The notes below the pieces were generated by a model that had not been told where the DNA came from, made no database searches, and saw only the letters and a list, made by a program, of their open reading frames with translations. DNA of 64,000 nucleotides, taken from NCBI RefSeq assembly GCF_014322765.1, contig NZ_JAASTZ010000017.1:1-64000 (forward strand), given 5' to 3'. This document shows positions 25,748 through 33,785 of this stretch, piece by piece (within the stretch, counting starts at the first letter, position 1; the number at the start of each line of letters is the position of its first letter). Made by a program: the position numbers and the translations under genes. Source of the stretch: Listeria immobilis (lineage in GTDB: Bacteria > Bacillota > Bacilli > Lactobacillales > Listeriaceae).

Positions 25748-25769
25748 TAGTTTAACCAACATTAAACTA
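25748..25769 (+). promoter_or_regulatory. Hairpin adjacent to the SD of the FusB-like gene
   Basis: TAGTTTAA (25748-25755) and TTAAACTA (25762-25769) are perfect 8-bp arms around CCAACA, and the SD AAAGGAGAA starts about two bases later. Alternative pairings of this region with the preceding hairpins could hide or free the ribosome-binding site. Confidence 0.55.
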
Positions 25770-25785
25770 TTAAAGGAGAATTATA

Positions 25786-26433
25786 ATGAAAGAGTTTATC
25801 CAACCATACCAATATAATTTTATAAAAAATCAATTAAACAATATTTCTCGTGCCTACCGTTCTGCAAATGATACTTCCACACTAAAAGCTTTAAAGTCTT
25901 TAACAGAGGAAAAAATTAACCAATTATTTCCAAAGGCTGAGCTTGATGCACATCAGGAATTATTTGCAAAGCTGCATATGATTACAACTACAAAAGAGGC
26001 AGAACCATTTCTTGAAGAATTAAAAGCTTTTGTTATTCCTTTTGCACCTCCAAGTGATGCAAAATTAAAAAAAGTTTTTGCAAAAACAAAGAAATTAAAA
26101 ATCCCAGCTTGGTCAAAACTTGATTTACGCGATTACAGTTTTTACGGTTGGAATGATATTGCCCAACAACGAAAATATATTATTACTTATGAAGATGGGA
26201 ACCTTGTCGGAGTATCTGGAACTATTTCTGCTGATATTCAAAAAGGGGTATGCTCCATTTGCCACTCTCATTCAAAAGTAGCGCTTTTTATGGCGAAAAC
26301 AAAATCCTCTAGTGACGGAATTTACACCACAAATGGCAACTATATTTGTTATGATAGCGATGTTTGTAATGAGCAAATAAAAACTAGAGAAACATTAGAT
26401 GAATTTATTGAGGTTGTTAAAAAACGAAAATAG
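25786..26433 (+). CDS. FusB/FusC-type EF-G-binding protein
   Basis: Binds elongation factor G and frees it from fusidic-acid-locked ribosomes. The 215-aa product has the N-terminal four-helix domain (EFIQPYQYNFIKNQLNNISR onward) and a C-terminal treble-clef zinc finger: CSICH at about 158-162 and the second cysteine pair in CYDSDVC near 190-196. Older Listeria annotation calls this family fibronectin-binding protein. It is preceded by a strong promoter and a leader peptide with stem-loops, so drug-inducible expression is likely. Confidence 0.87.
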   Translation: MKEFIQPYQYNFIKNQLNNISRAYRSANDTSTLKALKSLTEEKINQLFPKAELDAHQELFAKLHMITTTKEAEPFLEELKAFVIPFAPPSDAKLKKVFAKTKKLKIPAWSKLDLRDYSFYGWNDIAQQRKYIITYEDGNLVGVSGTISADIQKGVCSICHSHSKVALFMAKTKSSSDGIYTTNGNYICYDSDVCNEQIKTRETLDEFIEVVKKRK

Positions 26434-26471
26434 AAAAAAGGCTCGTAATCAACTGATTACGAGCCTTTTTT
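26434..26471. terminator. Bidirectional terminator between convergent genes
   Basis: The stem GGCTCGTAATCA / TGATTACGAGCC is flanked by an A run and a T run, serving the FusB-like gene and the ABC exporter. Confidence 0.9.
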
Positions 26472-27237
26472 AAATTTTCTTATAAACAAACATCCCGCCA
26501 ATATAAGATACAATCAAGATGCCAAACATCCAGCCAAGCGCTAACCAAATATCATTTGAAAGTGGCGCTGATGCAAATAAGTCGCGCAATGATTGAATAA
26601 TAGGCGTCATCGGTTGATTTTCAGCGAATATTCGGACAATCTTAGCCATTCCTTCTACTGGAACGAAAGCGGAACTAACAAATAGTAGCATCAAGATAAT
26701 ATATGAAAATGCACCCGCTCCTTCAATGCTACTTGCCATTAAACCAAACGGAACAGATAACCATGTAAGCATAAAGGCAAATAATACAAGCAACAATACA
26801 ATTAAGCTCCATTCTCCAAAACTAGCATCCGTTCTAAAGCCAACCAACCATGCAACAATCAAAACTGCTACACACGAGATTAACATAAAAATAACAGATG
26901 CAACTACATGACCACCAATTACCGCAGATTTTGCGATTGGCATTGATTTAAAGCGTTCAAACATTCCAGCAGTTTTATCTATATTAATTCGAAGTGCTGT
27001 ATACGCTGACCCTGTTGCAATGGTCATCAATAAAATTCCCGGAACTATATAATTGATATAATCTTGCTCAGATAAACCTTCAATTTTAATTGCCCCTCCA
27101 AAAATATAGACCATTCCAAGCATTAACATAATTGGCATTGCAACTACTGTAATCATTGTATCTAAGCTTCGGATATTATGTTTTATTATCCGACCAGCTA
27201 GTGCAAAAATATCACTAAAATATTCTTTTATCATCAT
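26470..27237 (-). CDS. ABC-2 exporter permease (PadR-controlled operon)
   Basis: A 255-aa protein with six hydrophobic segments, starting with a short cytosolic end and VVAMPIMLMLGMVYIFGGAI. It belongs to the DrrB/ABC-2 drug-exporter permeases. It is the last gene of an operon PadR - DUF1048 - ATPase - permease and lies six bases behind the ATPase. ATGATG allows start at 27237 or 27234. Multidrug or antimicrobial export is likely from the layout; the substrate is unknown. Confidence 0.87.
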   Translation of the reverse strand: MMIKEYFSDIFALAGRIIKHNIRSLDTMITVVAMPIMLMLGMVYIFGGAIKIEGLSEQDYINYIVPGILLMTIATGSAYTALRINIDKTAGMFERFKSMPIAKSAVIGGHVVASVIFMLISCVAVLIVAWLVGFRTDASFGEWSLIVLLLVLFAFMLTWLSVPFGLMASSIEGAGAFSYIILMLLFVSSAFVPVEGMAKIVRIFAENQPMTPIIQSLRDLFASAPLSNDIWLALGWMFGILIVSYIGGMFVYKKI

Positions 27238-27243
27238 TTTATC

Positions 27244-28152
27244 TCACCCTTTCGTTAACGCAATAAATACATCATCAAGCGTAGGACGAATAGTCTCAAA
27301 GTCAATTGGCTCAAGCTGATTCATCGATAGCCTTTTTAAAATATCTAAGGTTGTCTTTATTTCTTCCACTAGCTCTACTGACAAAAGCACATCACTTATT
27401 TCTTTTGGTTTAAAATCAGCTAATACTTCTTTAGCTTTTGCAATATCTTTTGGATCAAATGTGAGTTGTAGACTATTCTCGCCAGCTAAACGTTTCATTT
27501 CTTTCGGAGTTCCTGTCGCAATAATCTCTCCATCTTTTAAAAAGCCAATTGTATCTGCTAATTTATCTGCTTCTTCTAAATATTGCGTCGTTAAAAAAAT
27601 TGTTTTTCCATTATTTTTAAGATTCTCAATTACTCCCCATAAATCAAAGCGGCTACTTGGATCAAGTCCTGTAGTTGGTTCATCTAAGAAAAGAATTTCT
27701 GCGTCGCCAACTAAACTCATTGCTAAATCAAGACGGCGCTTCATTCCACCTGAGTATGCTGAAACAGATTTATCTTTGCTATCAGATAAGCCAAATTGTT
27801 CCAGTAACGATAGCGCAACTTCTTTTGGCTGTTTCACATGGCGAAGTTTTCCAATTAATAGTAAATTTTCATATCCTGTTAAAACTTCATCTACACTCGC
27901 CTGTTGCGCATTATAGCTAAACAAGCGCTGTACTGCTTTTGTGTTCTTTTGGACTGATAAGTTTTTGATAGTTACTTCCCCGCCGTCGCTAGCAAGTAGC
28001 CCTGTTATGATCCTCAGTAGCGTACTCTTACCTGCTCCATTTGCACCAAGTAGAGCATAAATCTTTCCAGCTTCTACTTGAACCGTGACTTGCTTTAAAA
28101 CGGCTTGCTTTTTGAAACTTTTTTTCACTTCTCGAATATCAATAATTGCCAT
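27244..28152 (-). CDS. ABC transporter ATP-binding protein (DrrA/CcmA type)
   Basis: The 302-aa ATPase has Walker A GANGAGKST, signature YSGGMKRRLDLAMSL, Walker B ILFLDEPTTGLDP and the switch region FLTTQYLEEAD. The C-terminal part carries a DrrA-like extension. It pairs with the permease at 26470 and is the third gene of the PadR-led operon. Confidence 0.9.
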   Translation of the reverse strand: MAIIDIREVKKSFKKQAVLKQVTVQVEAGKIYALLGANGAGKSTLLRIITGLLASDGGEVTIKNLSVQKNTKAVQRLFSYNAQQASVDEVLTGYENLLLIGKLRHVKQPKEVALSLLEQFGLSDSKDKSVSAYSGGMKRRLDLAMSLVGDAEILFLDEPTTGLDPSSRFDLWGVIENLKNNGKTIFLTTQYLEEADKLADTIGFLKDGEIIATGTPKEMKRLAGENSLQLTFDPKDIAKAKEVLADFKPKEISDVLLSVELVEEIKTTLDILKRLSMNQLEPIDFETIRPTLDDVFIALTKG

Positions 28153-28169
28153 AACCTTACACCTTCTTC

Positions 28170-28493
28170 CTATTTCATTGATTTACGGAGTTTTTTACGT
28201 TCTTTATCTAGCCAAGTTTCTTCTGGAAATTCCAATAGTAAATTATCAGCGAATTCGGCTAAATCATCACCCACGACCTCTTTTAATTCTAGTTTATCAG
28301 CAGCTGCATTTTCGAACATTTCTAATACATTTTTTAAAATATAGAACATTCCTGCTCCTTTAGCAAAGCTCCATAAATAAGTTTCAATTGCTTTCATTGC
28401 CTGACGATAATCTTCTGGTAAATCATCAATCCTTTTTTTATACAATTTATAATCTCGTTTTTCTGCACGATATTTTTTATACCAGTTAAACAT
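28170..28493 (-). CDS. DUF1048-family small protein
   Basis: The 107-aa product begins MFNWYKKYRAEKRDYKLYKKRI, has a central helix with WSFAKGAGMFYILKNVLEMF, and ends in a basic segment. It matches the DUF1048 family, which is regularly encoded between PadR regulators and ABC exporters. Its start overlaps the PadR stop by one base. The function is unknown; a part in sensing or in stabilising the transporter would fit the context. Confidence 0.78.
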   Translation of the reverse strand: MFNWYKKYRAEKRDYKLYKKRIDDLPEDYRQAMKAIETYLWSFAKGAGMFYILKNVLEMFENAAADKLELKEVVGDDLAEFADNLLLEFPEETWLDKERKKLRKSMK

Positions 28494-28819
28494 TATGCTT
28501 CTCCTCCTTTAACTTTCATCATTTTCGCTTGAATAAATTCCCAACGTTTCCAAAAAATCGCTAATTCTTCTTTTCCAGTTTCACTTAATGTATAAAATTT
28601 TCTTGCTGGTCCTAGTTCTGATTTTTTCTTTTCTACTTCTACCAATCCTTTTTTTTCAATACGTAGGAGAATTGTATATACAGTTCCCTCTACTATCTCA
28701 TCAAAACCTAAATCATTAAAATACTTGGTGATTTCGTATCCATATGTTTCGCCTCTGGAAATACGTTCTAATATCATTCCTTCTAGACTCCCTTTAAGTA
28801 GCTCTGTTAGTCCTTTCAT
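28493..28819 (-). CDS. PadR-family transcriptional regulator
   Basis: A 108-aa winged-helix protein with the PadR pattern: LKGSLEGMILERISRGETYGYEI, then VEGTVYTILLRIEKKGLVEVEKK, and a C-terminal dimerisation helix. It is the first gene of the exporter operon. A 16-bp perfect dyad lies 15 bases before its start codon, so autorepression and control of the exporter are very likely, relieved by the transported compound as in LmrR-type systems. Confidence 0.9.
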   Translation of the reverse strand: MKGLTELLKGSLEGMILERISRGETYGYEITKYFNDLGFDEIVEGTVYTILLRIEKKGLVEVEKKKSELGPARKFYTLSETGKEELAIFWKRWEFIQAKMMKVKGGEA

Positions 28820-28833
28820 TCGAATTCGCTCCT

Positions 28834-28877
28834 CTACTTTGTATTACTAGGTACAACTACATAGTAATACAAAGTAG
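28834..28877. promoter_or_regulatory. PadR operator: 16-bp perfect inverted repeat
   Basis: CTACTTTGTATTACTA (28834-28849) is repeated inverted as TAGTAATACAAAGTAG (28862-28877) around a 12-base spacer. It sits directly upstream of the PadR gene. Arms of this length are far beyond chance and cover the expected promoter. Confidence 0.85.
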
Positions 28878-28898
28878 AATAGATGTCAACCCATTTGC

Positions 28899-28948
28899 AA
28901 AAAAATAACTGGCATGTTTAAGCATCACACTCTCTCAAACACGCCAGT
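28899..28948 (-). terminator. Terminator of the P-type ATPase gene
   Basis: On the minus strand ACTGGCGTGTTT pairs with AAACATGCCAGT (one G-U pair) and is followed by a T-rich run. Confidence 0.85.
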
Positions 28949-28955
28949 AATTATT

Positions 28956-31301
28956 TTAGTCATGCGCACCTGCCCAGGTGAAACGCATAATGATATGTCT
29001 AATAAACCAATATAGCGGACCGCAAGAAACTAGTAATGGTACATAAATCAACATCATTTGCCAATCAAATATGGAAACTAAAGAAAAAATATTTCCAGCA
29101 AATAAGAATAAACAAATAAATGCCGCCATCATCGTTCCTACAAGTAATTTTGTTTTTGGTCCAAATGGATGTCCTACATTAATCAGGGCTACAAAACATG
29201 TTGCTCCTGTTAGCATAACATTCATTGTAGAAGTTTGGGCAAATGTTAAACCTAACATATTCCCAAATATTAATATCAATATAATATAAGCAATAACACA
29301 AGTTGCAGCTGGTACGGAGGTTTGTAAAACTTTATGCAAAAACTGCCCCTTAATCTGCTCATAATTTGGTTTTAATGCTAAAAAGAATGATGGAATTCCT
29401 ACAGTTAAAGATGAAATTGGGCTAAGTTGAATTGGTTGGAATGGATAGGCTCCAGGTATAAAAATGAAAGCCAGTGCTAATACAGTAGAATACATTGTTT
29501 TAATTAAATAAAGTGCAGCTACACGCTCAATATTATTAACAACTCGGCGTCCTTCACGAAGCACATCAATCATTGAATCAAAATTATTCGATAATAAAAC
29601 AAAGTCGGAAACGCTTCGTGCTGCATCGCTACCTTCAGCCATTGCAATACTACAATCCGCTTCTTTTAAAGCGAGAACATCATTAACCCCATCGCCAGTC
29701 ATTGCAACGGTATGTCCCTGCTTTTGATATGCTTGGATTAATGCTCTTTTTTGATGTGGAGTCACACGTCCAAACACTGTGTATTTTTCAACCAAAGATA
29801 CCATATCTACTGCTTCACCAACAGTGTTCATATCAATGTATTTATCTCCATTTGCAATTCCAGCACGAACAGCAACATTAGAAACTGTAACAGGATTATC
29901 ACCTGAAATAACTTTAATTGATACGCCTTCATTGGCAAAAAACGCGAATGTACTTGGAGCTTCCGCACGGATATTATCAGCAATTAAAATATACGCAAGC
30001 AGTTCTCTTTTTTCAGGTAGTACCGCCTTTTCAAGTTGTATTGGCGAATGCGCAACTGCTAAAACTCGAAACCCCTGATTTGCATAGTCATCTAACTCTT
30101 GTTTATCTTCTTTGGATAGATCTGCAAAAATAAATTCCGGCGCTCCTATTAAAAACGTACCTTTGTCGATAAAACTGCACCCACTCCATTTTCTAGCAGA
30201 AGAAAAAGGAAAGCGTGTGGTAACTTTCCATTCTGGATTTTCCAAAAAGTGTTTCTTTAACGCGATACTAGTTGCATTATTATCTGCTAATGAGCCTACG
30301 ATTGCACCAATGCTCGCACTTATTTGAGTTGCAGTAACATGTGGGTTTTTTAGGACAATATCCGTTACATCTAATTTCCCATCTGTAATCGTTCCGGTTT
30401 TATCCAAACAGAGTACGTCCACACGAGCTAACGTTTCGATACATGGCATGGATTTTACAAGTACTTTTTGTTTTGCTAAATTAATCACACCAACTGCGAG
30501 CGCAATACTTGTTAGTAATACTAAGCCTTCAGGTATCATCCCAATCATTGCAGCTGATGTTCCAAGTACGGATTCTTTAAGCGGCAGACCTTGTAAATAT
30601 TTCGAAAAAAATAAAGCTAAACCTAGTGGGATGATAATAAAGGTTAACACTTTGATTATTTTCTTAATGGAACGAATGAGTTCGCTATCCGGCCGTTTTT
30701 CTTGTTTTACTTCCATAGAAAGCTTGGAAACAAAACTTTGTTCGCCAACAGCTGAAACTTCGACATAAGCCTGTCCACTAACAATGTAGCTCCCAGACAT
30801 TACCTTGTCTTTCGCTTGTTTTAAAACAGGTTCTGATTCTCCTGTTAATTGAGATTCATCTACTTCTATACCATCTGTTTGAAAGATAACACCATCCGCG
30901 CAAATTTGATCTTCACGATTTAACACGATGATATCACCTAACACAATTTCGCCCTGCTCTAGTTCACATAATTCACCATTACGCATAACTTTTACTTTCG
31001 CCTGAGTTAAAATGGTAAGTTTATCGATATTTCGTTTTGCTCGAATTTCTTGAAAAATCCCCATCGCAGTATTACAAAGCGCCACTCCAAGAAATAGCAA
31101 ATTTTTATAACTTCCTACAAAAATAATAAAACTTGCAATGACGATATTAATAATGTTAAAAAGGGTAAATGTATTGTCGCGGATAATTCCAGGTATACTA
31201 CGTGTCAATGGTTTAAGCGCGTGATTAACCTGACCATTTCTTACCCGTTCTGAAACTTCTTCATTAGATAAGCCTGTTGGGGCGTTCGTGTTTGTCTCCA
31301 T
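28956..31301 (-). CDS. P2-type cation-transporting ATPase (Ca2+/Mn2+ exporter-like)
   Basis: The 781-aa pump has TGES at 153-156, the ion-site motif IPEGL at about 256-260, the phosphorylation site DKTGT with D300, TGDGVNDVLALKEAD, and about ten membrane segments. It lacks N-terminal heavy-metal domains and the SPC/CPC motif, so it is not a P1B pump. Short P2 pumps of this kind in streptococci (CaxP/MgtA type) export Ca2+ or Mn2+; the ion here is unassigned. I found no yybP-ykoY riboswitch pattern upstream. It stands where the flagellar cluster is expected in motile relatives. Confidence 0.87.
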   Translation of the reverse strand: METNTNAPTGLSNEEVSERVRNGQVNHALKPLTRSIPGIIRDNTFTLFNIINIVIASFIIFVGSYKNLLFLGVALCNTAMGIFQEIRAKRNIDKLTILTQAKVKVMRNGELCELEQGEIVLGDIIVLNREDQICADGVIFQTDGIEVDESQLTGESEPVLKQAKDKVMSGSYIVSGQAYVEVSAVGEQSFVSKLSMEVKQEKRPDSELIRSIKKIIKVLTFIIIPLGLALFFSKYLQGLPLKESVLGTSAAMIGMIPEGLVLLTSIALAVGVINLAKQKVLVKSMPCIETLARVDVLCLDKTGTITDGKLDVTDIVLKNPHVTATQISASIGAIVGSLADNNATSIALKKHFLENPEWKVTTRFPFSSARKWSGCSFIDKGTFLIGAPEFIFADLSKEDKQELDDYANQGFRVLAVAHSPIQLEKAVLPEKRELLAYILIADNIRAEAPSTFAFFANEGVSIKVISGDNPVTVSNVAVRAGIANGDKYIDMNTVGEAVDMVSLVEKYTVFGRVTPHQKRALIQAYQKQGHTVAMTGDGVNDVLALKEADCSIAMAEGSDAARSVSDFVLLSNNFDSMIDVLREGRRVVNNIERVAALYLIKTMYSTVLALAFIFIPGAYPFQPIQLSPISSLTVGIPSFFLALKPNYEQIKGQFLHKVLQTSVPAATCVIAYIILILIFGNMLGLTFAQTSTMNVMLTGATCFVALINVGHPFGPKTKLLVGTMMAAFICLFLFAGNIFSLVSIFDWQMMLIYVPLLVSCGPLYWFIRHIIMRFTWAGAHD

Positions 31302-31799
31302 CTTAACAAATCCTTTTCGATTTAGAGTCTTTCCTTTTTTAGCTAATAAAATTCATTCATCTAATGCTTTGCTTTTCCCAAAACAAAAAGAAATATTCCC
31401 TTTTAACATCTATTTTTTCTTTATCTAATATAAAATAATTATCCTATTTTTTCTTAATGTAAGTATAACACTTTTAACCCGCTTTATTATGAGCATTTAG
31501 TGAGTATTTGGACAAAAATTAGAAAGAATATTGGTTCGTTGTCAACTTCTTGAGAGGATCTCCAATTTTATAATAAAAAACAGCTAGCTGATATATCAAT
31601 GGAAAATCACTTAGTATTCGATTACTATTTTTTAAAACTCAGAAAATACCCTTTCACTCTGCTACTTTTGACTCACTTTGGCTACCTTTACACAACTAGC
31701 ATATATTGTTATGATAAAAACAAACAGAAAATCAATAACACTGAAAAAAACAAGTTGCTGATTCAGAAATTTCATCTAATGTCGAAATTTTAAAAAACG
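31302..31799. other. AT-rich scar region upstream of the P-type ATPase gene
   Basis: About 500 bases without a convincing gene. The left part should hold the ATPase promoter on the minus strand, with a TATACT box near 31465. The right part (31560-31799) has open frames on the plus strand that resemble no family I know, and may be decayed gene sequence linked to the mogR remnant that follows. Confidence 0.5.
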
Positions 31800-31898
31800 G
31801 CATCAAAATTAGGCACGGATGAACATATTTCCAGCCAACAACTTGTTACCGCAATTAATCAATTAAGGATTTTTAAAGAAAATTATAAATCAATATAA
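31800..31898 (+). pseudogene. mogR: Remnant of the motility repressor gene mogR (3' end)
   Basis: Thirty-two codons before a TAA read ASKLGTDEHISSQQLVTAIN and continue QLRIFKENYKSI. This matches, as I remember it, the C-terminus of MogR (FSQQLVVTLNQLGVFKENYKQM). There is no upstream open frame, RBS or start, so only the 3' end survives. It lies directly before the small gene that follows mogR in L. monocytogenes and on the same strand, as expected. MogR represses the flagellar genes, which are absent here too. Confidence 0.7.
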
Positions 31899-31916
31899 TT
31901 CAGAGAGGATGGTACG

Positions 31917-32126
31917 ATGTATATCGAAATTTATACCGCAAACGGAGAATCAATTCGACTTGATGACGACGCAAAAATCAACAACATCAGCATCCACGAA
32001 TTATCTAAAACAGACTTAAAAAACCTTTTTAACGAAAAATGTATTGAGCTAACCAAATATGACTTAACTTATTTTATTAACACCAGCCAAGTAAATTGGT
32101 TTCTTGTAAGTGAAGGAATCCATTAA
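31917..32126 (+). CDS. Small conserved protein (lmo0673-like)
   Basis: A 69-aa acidic protein starting MYIEIYTANGESIRLDDD and containing HELSKTDLKNLF. No family function is known to me. SD AGAGAGGATGG precedes ATG. In motile relatives it lies beside mogR; here it has outlived the loss of that gene, so it either has an independent role or is not yet decayed. It has its own terminator. Confidence 0.7.
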   Translation: MYIEIYTANGESIRLDDDAKINNISIHELSKTDLKNLFNEKCIELTKYDLTYFINTSQVNWFLVSEGIH

Positions 32127-32137
32127 AAGCGATTCTA

Positions 32138-32185
32138 AAAAAATAAAACGAGCCAGGATCTAACTCCTAGCTCGTTTTATTTTTA
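32138..32185. terminator. Bidirectional terminator between convergent genes
   Basis: The stem AATAAAACGAGC / GCTCGTTTTATT with flanking A and T runs separates the small gene at 31917 from the DUF805 gene. Confidence 0.88.
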
Positions 32186-32605
32186 AATATCAAATTTACT
32201 GTAGCCATCTCCATATTGGTTTGGCCCATCACTTCCAAAACACATAAAGATTAAAATAATAATTCCTCCAAAAAAAGGAATTAAGCCAAGAAAAGCCAAA
32301 AATCCACTTTTCCCAGAATCATGCAATCGTCTTACAATAAGGCTAATTGTCGGAATTACAATCGCAAGCGAATACAACCAAAGCACAATTAAAATAAAGA
32401 GTGCACCGCCGCCTCCAACCATTCCCATGCCAGCCATGTAACCTTCCATCATTGCTGATAAACCGAAAATAATTGCAACAACATAAAGCGCCCCAACAAC
32501 AATTATGTTCCAAATCACTACATACCAATATGCCGAAGCTGGTGCACGACCACTAAAATTGACATAATTCTTCCAAAATGACTTATAAGCTTCTAAAAAT
32601 CCCAT
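32183..32605 (-). CDS. DUF805 family membrane protein
   Basis: The 140-aa product has the DUF805 pattern: EAYKSFWKNYVNFSGRAPAS at the start, then four hydrophobic segments with RRLHDSGKSGF between the third and fourth, and a GPNQYG-type tail. The function of the family is unknown. I use ATG 32605 because AGGAGG lies six to seven bases upstream; a longer frame adds 29 residues without RBS. Confidence 0.87.
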   Translation of the reverse strand: MGFLEAYKSFWKNYVNFSGRAPASAYWYVVIWNIIVVGALYVVAIIFGLSAMMEGYMAGMGMVGGGGALFILIVLWLYSLAIVIPTISLIVRRLHDSGKSGFLAFLGLIPFFGGIIILIFMCFGSDGPNQYGDGYSKFDI

Positions 32606-33014
32606 GTTTCCTCCTATGTACCTATATTTTATCGTTCTCCTAAGAATATACATAGCCACAGCATTATACAAGGATATAGCAAAAAGTTTCATAAAATAGA
32701 CACATTTCTATTTTATTCACTAACTAGCGCTATATTCACTTAACATTTAACATGTGGCACACAAGAACTCCCTCTTTTTAGAAATATTTAACAAAAAAAT
32801 ACCTCTAGCAGCTGCAAAACAACCACTAAAAGTATAAAAGGGAGTTTAAGGTAAGTAAAGACAATCCATACAAAAAAGGGAGAAAAAGTAATGGTATTGT
32901 CATTGCTTATGTCTATATAATACCCGTCTTTACCAGCTCCAACCCTTTTTTTCTATTAAAATTAGATGACGATTTTAACTAAAATGAGACAGAATTTACT
33001 TCGCTACAATCTAA
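32606..33014. other. Gene-free region with an orphan sigma-B-type promoter
   Basis: About 400 bases with no credible gene on either strand. In L. monocytogenes I recall a sigma-B-dependent oxidoreductase operon (lmo0669-lmo0670) between the flanking genes; no trace of its coding sequence is visible. Candidate short frames such as the one after 32891 are under ten codons. Confidence 0.5.
32920..32943 (-). promoter_or_regulatory. Sigma-B-type promoter (GTTG-N14-GGGTAT)
   Basis: On the minus strand GTTG (32940-32943) and GGGTAT (32920-32925) are 14 bases apart, a good fit to the general-stress consensus GTTT-N13..15-GGGWWT. It points toward the DUF805 gene some 300 bases away. It may be the surviving promoter of a deleted stress operon or drive a non-coding RNA. 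Confidence 0.6.
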
Positions 33015-33785
33015 TTAACTTCTTAATCCTCTTCCCTTATTAATTAAATACCAGCAAATCGAATATAGAATCACAATAAATAAAACGAGGATTAACATGG
33101 AAACCATTATTGGCACGTCAGTTACACCAAGAAAACCATAGCGGAATCCTGAAATCATATATACAATCGGATTTACTTTGGAAATAGCTTGCCAAATTGG
33201 CGGAAGCATAGAAATAGCATAAAACACTCCACCAAGATATGTTAATGGCTGTAAAACAAATGTTGGAACAATGGAAACATCATCATAAGATTTAGCAAAA
33301 ATCCCATTAAGAAGACCTGCCAGCGAAAATACAATTGCTGTCATTAAAAAGGTAATTATTCCGATTGACCAAGAAAATACATGAAGTGGTACAAAAAATA
33401 ATGAAATAATAGTAACAAGTGCACCTACTAAAATACTTCTACCAATTCCACCAATCAAAAATCCCCATATAATAATATGAGTTGGTACTGGCGCCACTAA
33501 AATTTCCTCAATATTTTTTTGGAATTTTTGTGAGAAGAACGAAGATGACACATTGGCATAGGAACTAGTAATTACCGACATCATAATCAGTCCTGGAACG
33601 ATGTATTCCATATAAGAAAATCCGCCCATATCGCCAATTCGACTCCCAATCATTTTCCCAAAAATAATAAAGTAAAGTGATGTTGTAATGACTGGTGGAA
33701 CGAGTGTCTGAACCCAAATCCGCATATAACGATTAGTTTCTTTTGCTGCTAAACTTTTTAAAGCTGTAAAATATAGATTAAACAT
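33015..33785 (-). CDS. ABC-2 exporter permease
   Basis: A 256-aa permease with six hydrophobic segments, starting MFNLYFTALKSLAAKETNRY and containing the ABC-2 signature area (FQKNIEEILVAPVPTHIIIW). The ATG at 33785 has GGGGG six bases upstream and overlaps the ATPase stop, so translation is coupled. It resembles YadH-type permeases. The substrate is unknown. Confidence 0.88.
   Translation of the reverse strand: MFNLYFTALKSLAAKETNRYMRIWVQTLVPPVITTSLYFIIFGKMIGSRIGDMGGFSYMEYIVPGLIMMSVITSSYANVSSSFFSQKFQKNIEEILVAPVPTHIIIWGFLIGGIGRSILVGALVTIISLFFVPLHVFSWSIGIITFLMTAIVFSLAGLLNGIFAKSYDDVSIVPTFVLQPLTYLGGVFYAISMLPPIWQAISKVNPIVYMISGFRYGFLGVTDVPIMVSMLILVLFIVILYSICWYLINKGRGLRS

Noticed and set aside
31302-31600. 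Possible Mn2+ (yybP-ykoY) or Mg2+ riboswitch before the P-type ATPase
   Set aside because: I looked for the conserved GGGGAGUA-type core and paired stems on the minus strand and did not find them.
31599-31793. Plus-strand 64-codon ORF before the mogR remnant
   Set aside because: No RBS, no recognisable domain, and very AT-rich composition. I first considered it as the N-terminal part of mogR, but could not align it convincingly with what I remember of that protein.
32891-32920. Nine-codon ORF (MVLSLLMSI) behind an AAAAAAGGGAG stretch
   Set aside because: Too short to judge, no downstream gene on the same strand within 3 kb, and it overlaps the sigma-B-type promoter on the other strand.
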